This document shows, piece after piece, positions 21,151-31,689 of a stretch of 64,000 nt of DNA. Within the stretch, counting starts at the first letter, position 1, and every line of letters begins with the position of its first letter. This DNA is from Ligustrum vulgare (taxonomy: Eukaryota; Streptophyta; Magnoliopsida; Lamiales; Oleaceae), in assembly GCA_963555705.1 (NCBI GenBank), contig OY743181.1:27284513-27348512 (forward strand). Reading direction: 5' to 3'. The position numbers and the translations under genes are program-made. The notes below the pieces were generated by a model. The model did not search any database, had not been told where the DNA came from, and saw nothing but the letters and a program-made list of their open reading frames with translations.

Positions 21151-22299
21151 AAAGATCAAATAAAAGTCATTATCGGTAATCAATGGTTTGCAAACGCTGA
21201 GGAGGGAGGGGGGGAGGCTTCTTCCTATTGATTGTTTTGATTCCGTTATGCAATTTTAGCAAAAGGGAGTGATACAAAAATCTTAGAAAAAGTTGGTATT
21301 CCACAAAATGCAAGAAATCAATGATATATAAAGTGATTACAAATAAGAAAGCATCCTCTTCAAAGAATGCTTCTTTTATTAAAGAGCTAATCAGCAATTT
21401 GCTAATCAAACAAAGATTCAACCCTGTACCTTGAGAAACTAGATAAGAAATTAAGAAACTATTACTATTTTGACTAGTAAGGTCTTTTCTAGGAAAAAAT
21501 TACTTCCATATTATACAGAAATAATTACAACATAAAATTCATAACTTTCCACATTGAAGAAATGAAGAAATCACACATCAATCCCCAAGTCAGCAAAAAT
21601 GATTACCCAGTACCAATAAATGGGCAGCGACAAGGTCCAAAGAAAATAATTATCCAATACCGATAAATCAGTAGTGAAAAAATTCATAGATAGAATACAC
21701 ATCTTGTAGGTCAAATTAAAATCTCCAAAAATCTGTAATATATGCATATTTTTTTACAAAATTCTTACCAAAAGAACTGTGTCCCTTCTCTTGAAGAATG
21801 AGTTTTTTCAGATGTAGGCTTCGGCAGAACAGGGGATAGTGAGGTTGATTAGGGATATTGGGGGAGAATGGAGAATGGCTGGGCTGTGGGAAGGGAAAGG
21901 GAAGGGAAGGAAATGAGGTATTGGGCTTTGAGGGAGAGAGACGTGCGATGTGTGAGAGAGATGTTATATATATTTTCTTTTTTCTATTTTTATTTATTGG
22001 AAGAAAATGGTGGAATTGGAATTCCGAGGGATAATGGTTGGATTTGTAGAAGAATTTTTCCTTTATATTTATGCTTTCAAATCTATCAGAATCCATTTAA
22101 TTCCATCAATTTAAGAAATCCAGTGAAATCCATTAATGTTTGAGGACACCGAAATTTTATGGAATCAATTGAAATCCATGTTGAGGACCTTGGATTTTAA
22201 AAGATTCTGTAAAATTCCAAATTGAGAATACGTGGAATGTTATGGAATTCTAAATTCCTTCAAAATCCATATTGGGGACACCCCCATAAAAGTCAAACT

Positions 22300-22470
22300 T
22301 TGGGCATCGATTTCGAAGTTACAACAGACGCCGTCGATTTTATTACAACCGACGCCTAAAGTCGGACTTTAGGCATCGTTTTACAACCAAGACTTTACAC
22401 GTCTGGGCATATACATCGTCTTTACAACCGATGCGTATTATATTTTACAACCGACGCGAACAAGTCTTTC
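22300..22470. repeat. CACTA right subterminal repeats
   Basis: ACAACCGACGC and GCATCGTTTTACAACC motifs in tandem mirror the left array. They lead to the terminal CACTAGTACAGAAAG on the minus strand ending at 22480. Confidence 0.8.
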
Positions 22471-22480
22471 TGTACTAGTG

Positions 22481-23234
<754 letters not shown>

Positions 23235-23240
<6 letters not shown>

Positions 23241-23440
23241 GTTTAATCTACAATTGGCACCCGTATTGAAAATAAGTCTCTCATAAGTAAGATGTCTTGT
23301 GTTCGAATCATAGAGACGTGTCCAGGAAATCTATGAAGGGTAAGATGAACTTAGGCTCTCCCAGAATGGACAATATGTAGTTTCTACTGATCGAACCAAC
23401 CCGTTAGATGGGACCCGAATCGTTACAAAAAATAAAAATA
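23235..23440 (+). repeat. Possible tRNA-derived SINE
   Basis: A B box-like GTGTTCGAATC at 23299, a TTAGATGGGACCCGAATCGT-like 3' region and an A-rich tail (ACAAAAAATAAAAATAAAAG) suggest a SINE. No clear A box or target duplication is seen, so this is tentative. Confidence 0.35.
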
Positions 23441-23889
23441 AAAGATAGTAAATAAACCTAATTAATCCACATGATTCTACATATATAGCTAGTTGACAAC
23501 AACTCAGACTATTGATGTACAAATTTTGTTGCTCTACTAATTCAATTTGTTCACCTGGACCTGAATTTTTTTTCTTTTAATAACCAATTGATCCGATTAT
23601 GCTATTGGTTCAACTAAGATCTTTTTATCTTGTTGTATTGTATGTACTATATTTTGGTTTGAATTTTCCGACTTCAGACCTTCTTAGTTGCTTAAATAGG
23701 ATTCACAACCTTATTATTCTAAGATTTTTAGGTCTCCTTTACATGGGTTCACCTTAAAAATGGACCTTGCTATATGTACTAACAGTTGTACTAACGGTTA
23801 AAAGACAAAAATTTTGAATGTTTAATTACTATGTTATCCTTTTAGTTATAATTCTTAGTTTTCTGATGTTATGTCTATATTTCTAAATT

Positions 23890-24190
23890 TATTGTTTACG
23901 TAAAATGTGTAATATATACTATTATATGTTAAACTCTTTTCTTCAATAATTATATTTAATTCTTCAATTTTTTTCTCTATATCACTAATTATTCTTCCTT
24001 TATTTACTATAATTCTAGTAAATTGTGAAAAATCTGTAAATGAGGGTTCTTTTATTGCGTAGTCTAATAAATTATAAAATCTTCCTAAATCTTCTCTTAT
24101 AATTTCTAATTGTTTAATTGTTTCTTCTCTTAAGTATTTAAAGTCGTTTACTTCTGAAGGATTTAATTATATTAAATATTCTGAATTCAT
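23890..24190 (-). pseudogene. Small coiled-coil ORF at the distal end of EVE1
   Basis: From a minus-strand ATG near 24190 about 100 codons are open except for one TAA at codon 8. The peptide is rich in Ile, Glu, Lys and Arg with heptad-like hydrophobics (YLREETIKQLEIIREDL and ISDIEKKIEELN), so a coiled coil is likely. It follows the TATA box and poly(A) signal by about 700 bases. On a circular viral map it would sit just before the small ORF at 31122-31391. I do not recognise a named family. Confidence 0.5.
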
Positions 24191-24844
24191 AAATTATAAA
24201 ACTAAATATTTAAATTTAAGCTATTAATTCAAATCTTCTTCAAATAGTTAATTCTTGGAATAATAATAACAAATATTCAACATATGTAAAAACATGCAAG
24301 AGATATCATAAACAAAATAAATTTAAGACTATGATAACAGTACTTGGATAATATTAATAAAAAAGACGATATATAATCCATTATAAATAATTAATAATAC
24401 TTCTTTCTATCTATGGGTCCATCACGCTTCTTTGTAAATCTGATTTTAAAAGATTTTTGACCAAATACTCTTCGATTATTTATCTAAGTATTAAACACAT
24501 CTTCATAGAAGATCGTTGCTGCTCGAAAGACTTACGCATTAAAGGATGCTCGAAAGACTTACTCCAACACTTTCTGTTTAACACTTAAACAAACACTTCA
24601 AAGAGGTTCAGCACAATCCAGTTTCGTTTCCTACCTCTGGATGTACTCTTTTAACAAAAGTTTTATAAAGAATAAACTTATGGACTCATAAATAAATAGA
24701 GTATTACTAACTATTTTATGACTTCATATATATCTATAAGAAGTTTAGTTACTCATACCTTCTGCTAATTGCTTCTGGATTGGTTTGATGAAAGAAAATT
24801 TTGAACTAGGAATGAAAAGAAAATAGATAGAAAGAATATAGATT

Positions 24845-24910
24845 TTTATTGCTGAAAACTAGTATGATTTTCGGATGCTTACAATGAGGAGAGACTCCTC
24901 CTTTTATAGT
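24845..24910 (-). promoter_or_regulatory. EVE1 promoter core and poly(A) signal
   Basis: Minus-strand ACTATAAAAGGAGGAG (TATA at 24901-24908) is followed about 55 bases downstream by AATAAA (24845-24850). It lies after the last large ORF, where caulimovirids carry the pregenomic RNA promoter with the poly(A) signal just inside the transcript. Activity is not implied. Confidence 0.6.
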
Positions 24911-25069
24911 TGGTAAAAGCAAAGCTGGGGAACAAGATAATATTCCCTATCTTTTACATACTTGGCTAAGATTTAAAGTAGATAAAGTAAAGCTAAAGTT
25001 ACAATAATTTTTGCTGCTTTTCTAAAGTTTCACATGGGTCTGGTCCCCCATGCCTTGAATAATTCATGT

Positions 25070-26089
25070 TCAGACAAGGTAGGCTTCATCTTCATTATAG
25101 TTGAGTAGGTCCCCACAATTATTACATTTGTGACCCGTTTCTACCTCCATTAGGTGATGTAGATATTCATAGGCTCCTTTGCTAAGATCCAAATTGCTGA
25201 CAAGTATATTCTCAGCATATTCTCTTAATTTCCATAATTGACAATTAACTTGATTAATTCTTGCAATACTGTAAATCAGTAATTTATCATCATTAGATTC
25301 ATATACTCAAACATTAGTTTGTGTAAGGGTATCCCTTAATTCGGTATACATTACTCTAAATCCCAGTGCCCTTTTTTCTAGAATAGCTTGTATCTGTTCC
25401 TCTTTGTTAAATGGTTTTATTTCTGGTTCTGAAAGAATAGCTTTGCTAGTTACTCCAAGTTTTACAATATGTTCTGCCCTTAGAAATTCTTCATCAATAA
25501 ATTCTGGAATTGCTGAGTAAATCCTGATATAGATCTTTTCAGCTTTGGTAATTCCAAAATATGTTTTAACTGCTGCCTTGATAGAATTAGGTAATAATGA
25601 TATTTCCCTCATATCTTTGCTAGGGTAGATGCACTGAATAAGTCCTTGGTCAAACAGTCCCCTGACTGTTCTTGGTTCTGCTCCTGGAAAAATAATTGCT
25701 TTATTGATTTTTTGATGGCTAATTGTCCTTAGCCATTCTCCTTCTTTTGTCCTCTTGTTTAGATACTCCACATACTTCAAGAATGTCTCTAGTTTTTTCA
25801 TAACTTTCTCCTTTTCTGATAGTTCCTTTGTTGCTACTGCTGGTTTCTTCGCAGCTTCTAAAAAAGTTTCTTTAGATGGTTCAATAGTTTTGCTAATGGC
25901 TTTGGAAGATGAACTTCCAATAATTGATACTTTAGATACTTCTTCCTCAATAGGAAGTCCTATAGATAAATTCTTTACTGGAGAGGATTGGGATCCTCCT
26001 TTATACATTTCCTCAAGAGAATTAACCCTTGACTTGTAAAAGGCTAGTTCACTGTTAATTTGTACAATCTGCGCTATGCAAGTATTCAC
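25070..26089 (-). pseudogene. Transactivator-like last large ORF of EVE1, one in-frame stop
   Basis: The frame opens near 26089 with a coiled-coil-like start, then a Ser/Lys/Glu-rich linker and a conserved-looking domain from about residue 110 to 240. A TGA at 25307 interrupts it, but the same frame stays open to 25070 and ends with a Cys-x2-Cys pair (HKCNNCGD). Position directly after RNase H matches the translation transactivator/inclusion-body gene of several caulimovirid genera. I see no clear viroplasmin motif, unlike the second viral copy, so the identity rests on position and general form. Confidence 0.55.
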
Positions 26090-26158
26090 ATGGTTGAATA
26101 GATTTGAATAGTTGATATATTCATTTGACCCATAGCCAAGTTAATTTCTTCTACTTTC

Positions 26159-27613
26159 TTAAGTATGTCTTCCATGTCTTGATAAATAATCTGCAATAAC
26201 ATTGTCAGTACCCTTAATATGAATAATTTCAAAATCATAATGACTAAGTTCTACTTGCCATCTAATTAACCTTTTATTTGCAATAGTTGGATCAATTTCT
26301 TTAGTTAACCAATATTTGACTTGTGTATTATCTGTTCTAATTTTGAATTTTGTAGTAACAATAAATAATTCAAACTTTTTAATAGAAAATTTTAAAGCTA
26401 ATAATTCTTTTTCATTTATATGATAATTAGTTTGAGTTTGAGTAAAACTGCCACTAGTGTACTGTGCAATTCTTTCTTCATCCTCATTTGGATAAATATA
26501 TTTAAGTATTGCTCCCCATGCTGTTTCGCATGCATCGGTTTCTAAAATCCAATCACATTCTTTTTTGGGTAATTCTAATTCTGGTAATTCTTTACAAAGA
26601 TCTTTAATTTTTTGTACTTCTTCTTCATCTTTAGACCAAGGAGTCCATCTAGTTTTTCCTTTTAATCTTTTTTGTAATAGGATTAAATGTTTTGCTAAGT
26701 TAGGTACATATTTCCTAGTCTGGTTTACAAGTCCTAAAAAGCTTTGTAATTGTGTTTTATCTTTTATATGATTGTCAAATTCTTGTATTTTTGTACCAAC
26801 ATGTTTTTGGAGTTTTATTCCTTCTTGGCTTATTATAGATCCCAAAAATTCTACCTTTTCTTTAGCTATCTCCATTTTTGTAGCTGATAATATAATTCCA
26901 TTATTCCTTACAATATCTATAAAAATATTTAGATGTTTTAAGTGTTCTTGTCTGGTTTCAGAGTAAATAAGAACATCATCAATATATACTGTAATAAAAT
27001 GATAATAATCTTTAAATATTTTATCCATGTACCTTTGGAATTCTCCTGGACTATTTTTAAATCCAAAAGGTAATACATTTCATTCATAAAATTCTTGTGG
27101 TACCGTAAAAGCTGTTAAATGTTTAGATTCTTCAGTTAACATAATATGATAAAATCCTGATTTAAGATCAAATTTAGAAAAATATTTCTTTCCTCTAATT
27201 TGGTTAAATAATACCTGTAGGTTTGGTATTGGATATTTTAATTCTTTTGTATAAGTTTTTAACCTTTTATAATTAATTACCATTCTAGATTTTCCTCTTT
27301 TTTGTTCTGAATGTTTTATTACAATGAAGGCTGTACTACTATGTTTACTGTTAGATTCTCTAATGAATTTCTTTTCTAGCATTTCTTTTATGTGCATTTC
27401 AAATTCAGGTAATTCTTTTGGTGTATGTTTAATTGGTTTTACACTAATAATCTTAGTGTCATCTTCTAGTATAATTTCTGCCATAGGCTTATTTATGTGC
27501 CATTTTTCCAAAGGATTATCTCCTGATAATTTTAATAATTTTTCTGTAATATTTTTTATTACAATTTGATCAAAATGTTCTTGTACTAGATTTATTCTAT
27601 TTTTATTAGGCAT
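26159..27613 (-). pseudogene. EVE1 reverse transcriptase and RNase H, in-frame stop
   Basis: RT copies the viral RNA into DNA and RNase H degrades the template. KFDLKSGFYHI is near 27170, the catalytic YIDDVLIYS near 26970 and QSFLGLVNQTRKYVP in the connection. RNase H starts at ILETDACETAWGA near 26530, includes the conserved Glu in NEKELLALK, and ends DNVIADYLSRH near 26175. One TGA near 27078 lies immediately before the LPFG motif, at a position that is Trp in the related copy at 45950. The frame is otherwise continuous for about 480 codons, so decay is moderate. Confidence 0.92.
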
Positions 27614-27630
27614 AAATTTTGTTGTTTGTG

Positions 27631-28113
27631 TTAATTTTGTCTATCCTCACCACGCTTAGCTGCTATATGAGGCATTTTTTCTCTACAATAAGGATCATTA
27701 ATTCTTATTGCTATTGCTATATGGTGACAAGGGGTAGATAAAAGTATAACTTTTTCATCAATAGTTATTGGATAATATTGTTTTATGAAGTTATTTCCTA
27801 ATAATATATCCCATGGCATATCATCAAATTGATATACATAAGGTATTTGTAATTCATATTTTCCTATTTGTATTTTAACATTCCTTGCTATTTTAGTTAT
27901 TAGGTTTGTACTTCCATCAAATCCTGCAAGTATTACTCTTTCTTCATTATCTTTTTTATTGCTCCACATTTCTGGGGGTAATACATTTTCTTTAAATAAA
28001 CAGGATGATGCTCCTGTATCAAACAATGCATGATAATTTCTGCTAAGATATCCATTGTAATTCATTTTGGTTAGTATATAAATATGTTCTCTCCCTCCTT
28101 GTATTTTATTCAT
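27631..28113 (-). pseudogene. EVE1 aspartic protease
   Basis: The active site DTGASS is near 28005-28020, followed by an ILLGNNFIKQ segment that fits the second conserved strand of retropepsin-like proteases. It would cleave the viral polyprotein. The frame of 160 codons is open and ends just before the RT frame begins at 27613, with a short overlap region of stops. It is annotated as a pseudogene because the polyprotein around it is broken. Confidence 0.85.
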
Positions 28114-28164
28114 AATAACCTTGGTATAACTAGATTCTCATTTTGTATTGTTAATAGCATTCTA

Positions 28165-28530
28165 TCATCTTTTATGTAATATGGTTTTACTTGTTTTAAG
28201 AAGTCTGTTCCTAATAGTTAAACTTACAGTTTTACTTCCTGGTTCCATATCTATCCCTCTTAACCTGTAATATAATGTTAAGGCTTTATTTTTATTTTGT
28301 TCTCCCACACTTATGCTGAAATTTGGTCTTATTGTAAATTTTACTTTTTGGTACATTAAGTTTCCTGTTACAATTCCTATTAGAGCATCTTGTACTGAAC
28401 TTACAATTCTATCATCCATAATATAGAATTCTATAGGTGTATCTATTCCTTCTCTGAAATAGGCTTTTGCTATAATTTGTACGGCTCCTAAATATATGTT
28501 CTTTATTTTTCCTTTTAGTTCAGGATTCAA
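28165..28530 (-). pseudogene. EVE1 30K-superfamily movement-protein domain
   Basis: The segment contains IYLGAVQIIAKAYFREGID followed by TPIEFYIMDDRI. The conserved Asp of the 30K superfamily lies in a hydrophobic-strand context with a downstream TIRPNFSIS strand. Movement proteins open plasmodesmata for cell-to-cell spread. The frame ends near 28165 after an apparent frame break. It lies downstream of the capsid-like region and upstream of the protease, which is informative for genus-level placement. Confidence 0.72.
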
Positions 28531-28539
28531 TAGGTTTAT

Positions 28540-31041
28540 TTATTGTCTTATAATTTCTTCATTTATTATAGGTATTAATGTATTTCCTGTAGTATCTCTT
28601 ATGTCTATAGGGTGACTATGGTTTCTTGTTACATATGCTATTTCTTTGTTTTTCTGCCAAAATGGTAAATTAAATATTTCTTTTGGTTCAACATCTAATT
28701 TTGATTTTAAGATCTTTTCATACATTTTAGGATTAAATATTAATCTTTCATTTAGTTGTTCTTCATTTTCTTCTAATTGGTATTCATATTCTTTAGATGT
28801 ACCTTCTTCATTAATTTGTCTAATCATATTTATATATAAATATTCTTCTTCGCTAGATTCATTAGATTCACTTTCTTCCGAAGACTCTAATTCCATTATT
28901 GTATTTATTACTTCATATTCTTCTAATTCATAAATTTCTTCATCTTCAGGAATTTCTTCCCATTCTTCTTCTTGTTCAATAGGTAATAAGTTGTAATTTT
29001 ATTTTTCTATTAATGAGATATACATCATATTTTTCTTTTTATCTTTCTTAGGACCTTCTGGAGACATATGTCATATTTCTCCACATGAATAGCAGTTACA
29101 TTTTCTAGGATTTTTAGGGTATGTTTTAGTTTTGTTTTGTTTTTGCCTTAATTATCTCTTATATGGTACTCTATACCTTTTAAATGTTTTATTATATGGC
29201 TTTTTGTATTTATTAAATTTAGTAAATTTGTTTCTAAATTTATCTTTTCTATAATATTTCTTTTTCTTATATTTTCTTTCTAGATGACATCCCCATTGTG
29301 TTGGTTTATATTGTAATTTATCACAACATAATGATTTTTTACTTGCTTTATGGAATTTTATCATATTATTTGCTTCCATACATTTTTCTTGTTGTCTCAT
29401 TTCTATAAATTGTATTATTGCTCCTAGACTATTATTACTTAATGGTATTTCTAATTTTTCCCAATCCTTAAATAATTCTAAATTTCATGGGTTTGGTAAT
29501 TTAAAGAATATTTGGTTCATAATTTCCATATCATATGTTTCTTGATTATATTCTGCTTTTTCAAAATATTCTCTAAATTCACATGCAAATTGTTTAAAGT
29601 AACACATATCACATATTGATAGATTTTCTAATAAATATCTATTTTTTAATCTTGAGCTAATTTTGGTGTCTCTGTCTATTACTAATGTATATTCTCTTTT
29701 TAATGCATCTTCATATCTGCTTAAAATAGTTCCTATTTCATCTTGGTCATTTCCTCTAATCTGTCCTATATAAGTTTCTGTTAAATTTCCCCACCATCTT
29801 GCAGTGGTTTCTATAAATGTATTTTCTAACATTAATTGTAATTGCTTTCCTGTTAATTCTTTGGTATAGGCCATCATAGCCATAGATTTCATCCATAATT
29901 CTAATTCATGATCTACATCTTGCACACATCCTAAATCTATCCATCTTCCTTCTGAACTAATTTGTGTTTCCATACTTTTCCATGGTGTATATTCTATAGG
30001 ATAATTTTTGCTTGGTTTGGTGTAATATTTTTGTTGTGGTATAAAATTATTTGTTTTAAAATTTTGGTTTTGTCTTTGATTCATATAAATTTCTGGTGTA
30101 TTTTTTGGATTAGTATTACTTGTATTTTCTTTTTTGACTTGTTTAGTTCCTGGTTGCTGTATATACTCTGGTGGATTTTGTCCTGCTGGTATTAAAGTTC
30201 TTTGTTGTTCATTCATATTAATTTCTTCTATTTTAAGATTTTCAATTTTTTTTATATAATCTTCTTCTATTATGTAATCTGCTTCACCTTCTTCTTTAGG
30301 ATTTTTCATAAATTTTTCTATTTGTTCAGTAATCATATTTATTCCTAATCTATTGATGGCTTTAAATTCTTTGTCAGTTATTATTCTTTTAGGTTTTCTT
30401 TTTTCCATTTCATCATATATTTTTGTTATATTTTGGTTTATAATTCCAATATTTTGTTGTATATTATCTAATCTTTTATGTAAATCATTTTTCCCTATTT
30501 CTTCTTCTTTAATTGTTCTTATCATATTTATTTGTTTTATAATAGTTTTTTGCTCTGTAATTTCTATTTGGTTTTCATATACTCCTACCATATTTCCTAT
30601 TTTATTTATTTTATCAGTTATTTGCTTAATTTGGTTTTCTAAGGTTATTAATTGTTTTGATAGGTTATTTACATATTGCTTTACTTCTAATATTTGTGTG
30701 GGTATATTTTTGTTTATATCCTTATAATCATTAGTTATTTCTATCATTTGTCTTATTTCTAATGATAAATTATTGATAATTTCTTGAACTTGTTCCGGGT
30801 TTTTTGCTTATTCTAAATTTTGTTCTGTAGTTTTATCTAAACTTATTCCTAATTTATTTAGTAAAAATAAATTTGTCCAGTTTAATTGTTTATGTTCTCC
30901 AAATCCTCATTCTCCTAATAGTATAAATGGTATAAATTTTCCATATGTTTCAGTTATTAATGGCCAATGACTATTATTTGGTAAATTTTTAGATTTATAA
31001 TTATATACTCTAGGTTCGATTATTGGTAATCTTTTAGACAT
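28540..31041 (-). pseudogene. EVE1 capsid-type polyprotein region with coiled coil and zinc knuckle, several stops
   Basis: From the ATG at 31041, just after the primer-binding site, the frame is open except for TGA near 30910, TAA near 30810, TGA near 29484, TAA near 29152 and TAG near 29070. An N-terminal half with many Ile/Asn/Gln heptads (coiled coil) is followed by a domain with TARWWGNLTETYIGQ and CDMCYFKQFACEF. A very basic Lys/Arg/Tyr stretch (29152-29280) follows, then a knuckle CNCYSCGEI-stop-H whose last Cys is lost, then an acidic Ser/Glu segment. This is the normal make-up of a caulimovirid coat protein. The order before the movement domain is visible directly. Confidence 0.75.
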
Positions 31042-31067
31042 TTTTCTAAATATATTTATAACTACGG

Positions 31068-31079
31068 GCTCTGATACCA
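31068..31079 (-). other. tRNA-Met-type primer-binding site of EVE1
   Basis: Minus-strand TGGTATCAGAGC is the sequence complementary to the plant initiator tRNA-Met 3' end, used by caulimovirids to prime minus-strand synthesis. It lies 27 bases upstream of the capsid-region ATG. Confidence 0.85.
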
Positions 31080-31121
31080 CTGTGGGGGCGGATCGTGATA
31101 GTGAAATTTTATTTTGCGGAA

Positions 31122-31391
31122 TTATAATCTTTGTCTAATTCTTCTTAAAAATCTTTCTTCAAATTCATCCATATATCTTATATCTTCTTTTTTAATTAAG
31201 TTTTCTTCTTTTAATTTTAAATATTCATTATGTTGTAAAACTAGCCTTTTAATTTCTCTATATTTTTCTATAACAATCGGATCAGTATTTAAGTCTCTTC
31301 CTAATCTTTTCAATTCTAAATATTCTCTATGTAAACTTCTAATTAATTTTTTTCTTTTTTCGTGAAGTATATGTGGATCATAAACAGGCAT
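31122..31391 (-). CDS. Small basic coiled-coil ORF upstream of the EVE1 primer-binding site
   Basis: An uninterrupted 89-codon frame starting MPVYDPHILHEKRKKLIRSL, rich in Arg, Lys, Glu and Leu, predicted by eye to be helical. I do not recognise the family. It ends 43 bases before the primer-binding site. Its base composition and codon use (AT-rich) match EVE1. It is the only EVE1 frame with no stop, but it is short enough that this may be chance. It may be a viral leader ORF. Confidence 0.45.
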   Translation of the reverse strand: MPVYDPHILHEKRKKLIRSLHREYLELKRLGRDLNTDPIVIEKYREIKRLVLQHNEYLKLKEENLIKKEDIRYMDEFEERFLRRIRQRL

Positions 31392-31689
31392 AATATTTTT
31401 TAATTATGAAATAAGTAATAAAAATTTTAAAGTAATTAAATTTTTAGGATTTATTATGTGTTAAATTTAATAAGATAGTATGTGAAATAAGGTATTATTT
31501 ATAATTTTAGTTTAAAGGGTAAAATAGGTATTAATTTATGTTAGTAAGTTGTTAGTATTATTTTGTTAGTAAGTTTAGTTTTATCCCTTAAAAATACACT
31601 TGGCCAAGTGTCTCCTTATTGAAGGGGTGTCACGTGGGGCATTCATTTTGTAAGATGTACTGGAGCTGAATATTGTGAACAAAAATTGA

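Larger units (their letters stand above)
18947..22286 (-). mobile_element. PIF/Harbinger transposon, 3.34 kb, nested in the CACTA element
   Basis: Terminal inverted repeats are GGGGGTGTCCCCAA at the left and its reverse complement TTGGGGACACCCCC at the right. The 3-base flanks are TAA (18944-18946 and 22287-22289), the Harbinger target duplication. Subterminal regions on both sides are rich in GGAATTTCATGGAATCT-like repeats in inverted orientation. The minus strand encodes a HARBI1-like nuclease (19509-20843). A Myb-like partner gene, usual in autonomous members, is not recognisable. The element interrupts the CACTA right subterminal region. Confidence 0.88.
11612..22480 (+). mobile_element. 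CACTA (En/Spm-type) transposon, 10.9 kb, with nested insertions
   Basis: The right end read inward is CACTAGTACAGAAAG. The left end is CGCTAGTATAGAA, the same terminus with the second base mutated. Three-base flanks are GAT on both sides (11609-11611 and 22481-22483), the CACTA target-duplication length. Both ends carry subterminal repeats built on CGTCGGTT/AACCGACG. The interior holds a CACTA transposase relic (16528-17232) and a Ulp1-like protease relic often found in plant CACTA elements. A paralogous empty site near 23029-23060 supports the borders. A Helitron and a Harbinger element account for about two thirds of the length. Confidence 0.85.
23880..31400 (-). other. Endogenous caulimovirid (EVE1), nearly full length, decayed
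   Basis: The minus strand carries, in order, a small ORF, a tRNA-Met-type primer-binding site, a capsid-type region with a zinc knuckle, a 30K movement-protein domain, aspartic protease, RT/RNase H, a transactivator-like ORF, a TATA box with poly(A) signal, and another small coiled-coil ORF. The total of about 7.5 kb is the size of a caulimovirid genome. Capsid before movement protein in one reading region, followed by separate Pol and a last ORF, is the order I recall for the cavemovirus/solendovirus group. That assignment is family knowledge, not a search result. Scattered in-frame stops show it is an old, inactive copy. No integrase or LTR is present. Confidence 0.85.

Noticed and set aside
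29962..30727. Plus-strand hydrophobic frames opposite the viral capsid region
   Set aside because: Antisense shadows of an AT-rich coding strand; Phe/Ile/Cys-rich with no motif, while the minus strand has clear viral domains.
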